From Chaenocephalus aceratus (Eukaryota; Chordata; Actinopteri; Perciformes; Channichthyidae), in NCBI GenBank assembly GCA_023974075.1, contig JAMFTG010000280.1, positions 105,438 through 169,437 of the forward strand: 64,000 nucleotides of DNA. Direction: 5' to 3'. Below are positions 59,414 to 64,000 of the stretch, piece by piece (the first letter of the stretch is position 1; each line of letters starts with the position of its first letter). The translations under genes and the position numbers were made by a program. Under the pieces are notes generated by a model. It was given only the letters and a program-made list of their open reading frames with translations, was not told the origin of the DNA and made no database searches.

Positions 59414-60560
59414 CAGAGATGTTCACAAGTCTTTTTTTGCAAGTCCAAGTCAAGTCTCAAGTCTTTGGTCACGAGTCCAAGTCAAGTCTCAAGTCTTTGT
59501 GGGGTGAGACTTGATCAAGTCTCAAGTCTTTGGTCACGAGTCCAAGTCAAGTCTCAAGTCTCTAAAAAAATAAAACTCTCATGTCTCTTCTGGTTGTAAT
59601 AAGCCTTCTATTGTCTGCTGCTATCCAGTCTGTTAAGAATACTGCACAGCTATATCTAAGACATTCAAAGCATTTACTGTGTTATTATCACTCCTATATC
59701 TATTAGCATACAGTATCAGTACTGATTAGTTGTTTGTTATATGATCACTTTAAACAGGCTATTGCAATGCAATATGAGGAAAAACATCACACTTTAGCTA
59801 AATGCAAACAACTTATAAGCAAAACACACAGAATCAGAAATCAGTATCACAAATACTTTATTAATCCCCGCAGTGAAACTGTTAAAAGTACTTAAAAGCG
59901 GGTAATGATTAACGTTACCGACCTTTTTTATGTCATGTCAAGAGTTGGATGTCAACGCCACTCAACTCAAACAAGTGTGACAAGCAATTCACTAATCTTT
60001 TCAAATATTCAGTTACAAAGCCTTTTGATATTGCAGACTTTGCAGTGTGCGCTCCTTTTGTTGGTGCCGCCGGCGTTTTGTTCGAAGTTTTTGTAGTTGA
60101 ACCTAATTACAAGCGGTACAGCCGCAGGTGTGCCGCCGGTCGCTATTGTGTTACTACGAGGTAGTAACAGAGGCGCGCACGTCTGCGTAATGAGCCCGGC
60201 TAAAATAACTGGATGGCCTACCTGCCTGTCAGCCTTCCATCTGGGCACAAATTTTATCTCGTGCCCTCATTGGTCATGTGCACGTTCGTGTGTGTTGGAG
60301 GAGGCGGGCTCTATAAGGAAGTAGCAGCCTCTAGCAGATTATCTCCGGTTGTGTATTTTCTAATTCTAGCGATCTCGAGCCGGTTTCTCTCAAATTTACC
60401 TACCCCACCTTTAATAAGCCAAAAATAGAAAACACAATGATTGTTCACGAGTCCCAACACACGAGTCCAAGTCGAGTCTGAAGTCTTTAGGTCACGAGTC
60501 CAAGTCAAGTCTGAAGTCTCTGTGTGTGCGACTTAAGTGCGACTAGAGTCCCCATCTCTG
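59414..60560. mobile_element. hAT MITE, 1147 bp, nested in the L2 fragment
   Basis: Ends CAGAGATG / CATCTCTG with perfect 8-bp TSD ATTTGGAC (59406-59413 and 60561-60568). Subterminal regions hold many copies of CAAGTCTCAAGTCTTTGG and CACGAGTCCAAGTCAAGTC in both orientations. No transposase; the interior 59580-60420 is unassigned. Confidence 0.95.
59427..59565. repeat. Subterminal AAGTC repeats of the MITE
   Basis: Three to four units of CAAGTCTCAAGTCTTTGGTC / ACGAGTCCAAGTCAAG in tandem; inverted relatives at 60450-60520 near the other end. Such motif clusters near TIRs are typical transposase-binding arrays of hAT elements (inference). Confidence 0.65.
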
Positions 60561-61959
60561 ATTTGGACTACCTATGTTGCAAATGTATTATCTTTTCAAT
60601 TTACACACGGCATCTATTGCACGTCTGTCCGTCCTGGGAGAGGGATCCCTCCTCTGTTGCTCTCCCTGAGGTTTCTCCCATGTCCCTTTAATCTGTGGGT
60701 TTTCTCCGGAAGTTTTTCCTTGTACGATGTGAGGGTCTAAGGACAGTGGGTCTAAGGACAGAGGGTGTCGTATTGTCATACTGATATTCTGTACACACTG
60801 TGAAGACCACTGAGACAAATGTAACATTTGTGATATTGGGCTATATAAATAAACATTGATTGATTGATTGATTGATTGATTGATACCTGAGACAGACATC
60901 AGTCCACTCAGTAAGAAATCCTTGTACTTCCCCAGCCAACCATCAAAGAAATCCCAGAGGGGGTTCTTCTCTATCCCACTGTTGGCTGCCAATTCCATGC
61001 TCAAAGTAGTGAGTCCCTTCAGAGCCTTGGTTACTGATCCATCAGATGAGGTATTATTTGGGATGAAAGTACAACATAATGTTCCAAACATTTTGCATTT
61101 TTCTGCCAGCAACATATCTAGGGCCACTCTGTTCTGCAAAGACATCAGGCTGGTCTTGTCCAGTTGTTCAAGTAGTCCCCTAATTGCATCCATGGAGTGA
61201 TTTATGAACCTCTGCTGATTGTAGTATATAAAGTTAATCCAGTCGACATTCTTATTTACGGTGGGCCAAAGGAAAATGGATTCCAACCCTGCAAGAATCT
61301 GGTTTCTAGCTTTAAACTCGTCTGGGACTACCCTGGGCACCCCTATGCTGTCCATGTACACAGTGGAATCAAAACTCCCTCTAAAGACTGACCTTTTGGC
61401 CCTGGTTGTTTTGGGTTGGACTGCCATGTTTATCAGTTGCTCGGCCGTCATTGGTACTGCATAAAAAGGCATCACTAGCTGTACCAGAGCACAGGTCCCT
61501 GTCCAATCCTGTGGTAAAAACTGAGTACAGGGTTTTAGTGCCACAATACCACCACACATCTGCTCTGGGATACTGCCTAATGGGCATAGCTATACCTGGG
61601 AGAAAATCCTGGTTTAATTACAGCCGTTGTAGAATTGCACCAACTAAGAGTTCCTACTTCTGTACCTTTTAGGTAGTCCCTTGTGATGCAGTCATATGGT
61701 CCCTCGTAAGACGTGAAGTCAGGTGGAATGTCATTCATTTTTACCACTGGATACTTTTGAGCAATGTCGACACGGGATTTTTTGTCCATAGAGTTTGTAC
61801 ATACAGAGCTGTCCTCGTGGGTTTATTGTGGGCGGTTAAATGGAAATAGCACTGTTCCCAAACTTGGTCGAGCCACACAGGCCAGACAGTCCGCCATATT
61901 GCTCTGCTTAACAGAATAGACAACCCAGTCCAACCAGGAATTTGTGTATTCGTATCCTG

Positions 61960-62337
61960 TTTCTAATAATAATTGAATAATCCTTACATTTATTATAGCA
62001 CTTTTTCAATGACTCAAAGCGCTTTACATATACACACATTACACATATATCATACATGCAATGGTCAGAAACTGTGGACAATACCCACAATGATCATTGC
62101 ACAGCGCACTGCGCCACACCGTCCATCTTCACGCCTCGAGGTCATCGAGGCGCTTTTACAAGTACACATTGGTATTATACATGTACTGTGGACAATACCC
62201 ACAGGAGCAAATCCGGGTGAAGTGTCTTGCCCAAGGACACGCAGTGGCGGCAGGAGCGGGTTTCGAACTGGAGTTCCCCAGCACTCCCCCTTGATCTGAT
62301 GATCGGATGCACAGACCACTGCGCCCACCCGTCCCCG
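61960..62337 (-). mobile_element. tRNA-derived SINE with L2-like tail
   Basis: In minus sense the head near 62337-62260 holds a B-box-like CAGTTCGAAACCCGCTCC, and the 3' end reads AAAGCGCTTTGAGTCATTG then AAAAAGTGCTATAATAAATG with an ATTATT-type tail, the shared L2/CR1-type 3' end used by many fish SINEs. Two copies of GTGGACAATACCCACA (62076 and 62190) suggest an internal duplication. It interrupts the env surface region. Confidence 0.75.
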
Positions 62338-63282
62338 TTCTACTGCTATAACTTTCTGTATAGAGGTCGTACTCAGATAGGTGACCAGTGGATTGATCAC
62401 AGATTTAGCAGAGGGTATTTCTGGTTCTGGCTGAAGGAGGGATTCAGTATATTTTGGGCGAGATCAGGGATCAGCAGGGGGGGTCAAATATTGTCACCAA
62501 AATTGATCCCATTGGGTCTTTTCCAGGAACTTCTATCCCCATTAGTAAATGAAATGCAGTGACGTCTCCCTTTTTCTTAAAATGGGGAGTGAGTGCGCTT
62601 TTAAAAGCAATTATTATTGGATTGTGTTTGCTTATATCTCCACTATGGCGACCTTTGGAAAAGGATAGTTGAGACCTAAACGCCAAACCAGGGGGATTGT
62701 TATTTCCTTCTGCCCTAGCACTCCAATATACCTTCTCTGAACCGGGACACCATGAGTTATCATCTGGCCGTCCCCAAGCATGAATGCACCCATAAACGGA
62801 ATGAGTATTTCTAACCCCTCCTTCTGTTTCTCAGCTGATCTTTTGGCTCTGGGGATAAATGGAAGTCTCTTAAACACAGCTGAAGTTTTGTTAGTGATAT
62901 TGGCATTTTCTACGAGTGCACGAATGGATTCGGGTTCTTCACGATGCTGTACCCCCCACCCAACCAGGAAAATGCCAATTGTGATGAACACAGCTAACAA
63001 TGATATTACGATTCTTAGCCCTAGGGGGCCCCATCATTGTTCTGACTTCTTCAATGGCACTTCATCAATTTCATCCATGGCTATATCAGTTTCAGAATTT
63101 AAACTAATGAGTGCAATATCAGTTACAGAGTTTCGAATGATGAGTACAAAGATAAAGTATATAGAAAATAATAGAACAAAAATATTGGACTCTTTTTGAG
63201 TGGACAACAAAAATAGGTATTCTGTTTTAGTATTCAATCTATAAAACCAAAAGACAATTCGTCTTTTGAGGCGGTTTCTATC

Positions 63283-63702
63283 TTAATATCTCTTGATCTG
63301 ATTTGTATTCATCGTGTTGTTCCAGCTCTGCCAAATCAGTCCTAACTTCCGAGAGCTTTCTGGTGCCGGTGCAGGGCGACAATGTGTCAGATGGTGCCAA
63401 TTAGCTCCTTTTTTACCTTTTATCCGGAGAGCGTGTGAAGTTCTTTCAACAACTTCCCACTGACCCGTCCACCTGGGTTCAGCCCACTTTCTTTTGTGAA
63501 CTTTCAACCTCACCCAATCACCCGGTCGTACAGGAGTCTCTTCTGGTGTCTCGGCAGTTCTCTGAACCTGTGTAGACAAGACTTGGATAATATTACTCAG
63601 AGCCCTGACATATTCATCCACTTCAATCCCACTGTCTGGCTTCCTGCATAAAGTCAAGTGCTCGGTGCAGTTGTGGCGAAATGTCGCTCCCTCTGTTTTC
63701 AT
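63283..63702 (-). pseudogene. ERV integrase C-terminal fragment (end of pol)
   Basis: The minus-strand frame 63702-63283 ends a retroviral pol: EVDEYVRALSNIIQVLSTQV, then PVRPGDWVRLKVHKRKWAEP, RWTGQWEVVERTSHALRIKG and NWHHLTHCRPAP. This is the GPY/F-type module of gammaretrovirus-like integrases, which binds DNA or chromatin. The catalytic core and everything before it are missing: an in-frame stop lies directly before 63702 and 63703-64000 is not retroviral. So the provirus is 5'-truncated or rearranged here. The env leader frame begins about 45 bp after it. Confidence 0.8.
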
Positions 63703-64000
63703 TTAAACAGCTCCTTATATCCGTTAGCGCAGCTAGCTAGCACCAGATGCTAACAACAACAATGCACGTAAGGTTCTCTCTCTCGCTCGAGCCACACATG
63801 CACACAACCCTCCCGGTCCTCCCGATGGCCAGTCGGTGCCTGCCGGTGAGCGTGGAAGTGTGGTCTGCCACAAGCGGGCAGCAGGAGCGGGCTGTCAGCA
63901 TCAGCTTGTAGATGGTATTTTAAACTCGATGCACTCTGAAACTACGGGGCGGCCGAGGGAAACAAATACACACGCGTTAATCGCGTGTAAAATAATTAGG
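63703..64000. other. No recognised feature
   Basis: Mixed sequence with CT-rich stretches; no ORF, LTR end or repeat terminus that I can support. Confidence 0.4.

Larger units (their letters stand above)
59392..60884 (+). mobile_element. L2 3' fragment inserted in env, itself interrupted
   Basis: 60569-60884 plus 59392-59405 match the last ~300 bp of the L2 family (opposite orientation to the LINE at 55214), ending in (ATTG)n at 60857-60884. A short ACCT duplication flanks it (59388-59391 and 60885-60888). The hAT MITE 59414-60560 splits it. Within it CTAAGGACAGTGGGTCTAAG shows a small tandem duplication (60737-60763). Confidence 0.85.
59190..63237 (-). pseudogene. ERV envelope gene (gamma-type), multiply interrupted
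   Basis: On the minus strand a hydrophobic leader region (63237-62632) is followed by surface-subunit segments (about 61789-61577, with an N-glycosylation site CNST) and a frame 61559-60888. That frame holds a furin-type site RAKR, the transmembrane subunit with an immunosuppressive-like LQNRVALDMLLAE and a C-x6-CC motif (CKMFGTLCC). The Cys-rich end of the membrane region and a cytoplasmic tail with a PPPY motif lie separately at 59387-59190. Breaks: frameshifts and stops in the surface part, a SINE at 61960-62337, and an L2 fragment plus hAT MITE (59392-60884) at the start of the membrane helix. C-x6-CC and the order of parts fit gammaretrovirus-like env common in fish ERVs. It cannot be expressed as one protein. 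Confidence 0.85.

Noticed and set aside
60588..60884. C-terminal part of the env frame reading INQSINQ...
   Set aside because: This is read-through into the inserted L2 3' tail, not envelope sequence.

Overview
The window looks like nuclear DNA from a ray-finned (probably percomorph) fish. It is AT-rich and full of microsatellites, and it is built almost entirely of nested transposable elements of types common in teleosts: a Helentron with an endonuclease tail, an L2-type LINE with an ATTG tail, a LINE with an ATGG tail, Ty3/gypsy, piggyBac, PIF/Harbinger, many hAT elements, TTAA-flanked Kolobok-like units, THAP and MADF exons, and an endogenous retrovirus (ERV) with a gamma-type envelope. 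I found no clear host gene, rRNA or functional tRNA. Clade assignments rest on motifs I recognise, not on searches.

Layout. 0-6.9 kb: diverged repeats, a two-exon gene fragment on the minus strand, a 421-bp hAT MITE with perfect 8-bp target-site duplication (TSD), and a solo LTR (5819-6412, TSD CTTT). 6.94-13.84 kb: a unit with ~160-bp terminal inverted repeats (TIRs) that carries a THAP first exon (+) and a YqaJ-type nuclease exon (-). Its THAP exon is split by a 4-kb minus-strand non-autonomous gypsy element full of coding-phase minisatellites, and a Harbinger MITE sits in its second THAP exon. 14.8-19.1 kb: a decayed Helentron (HUH Rep, PIF1-like helicase, AP endonuclease). 20.4-30.9 kb: a MADF exon, then ~0.7-kb inverted arms enclosing a tyrosine-recombinase-like gene and a THAP-domain gene; the right arm is split by a 2.6-kb hAT element.

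31.2-33.2 kb: a second THAP pseudogene. 34.15-37.75 kb: a hAT element containing a TTAA-flanked element that contains a third DNA transposon. 38.0-38.6 kb: an SGNH-hydrolase-like fragment. 41.6-44.3 kb: a piggyBac with TTAA ends and a damaged transposase. 44.64-52.46 kb: a long-TIR element with 6-bp TSD, carrying degenerate THAP-like exons and invaded by a full-length LINE (47143-50513) with an open 1079-codon ORF and a 12-bp TSD. This LINE is the one apparently intact gene in the window.

54.1-63.7 kb (minus strand): the 3' part of an ERV, namely integrase C-terminus, env, polypurine tract and 3' LTR. It is broken by an L2 LINE, a SINE, and an L2 fragment that itself contains a 1147-bp hAT MITE. 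The outer LTR flank is hit by another hAT. Many insertions have exact TSDs, so the relative order of insertion can be read directly. The genes do not form one pathway: each belongs to its own mobile element, and nearly all are inactivated.
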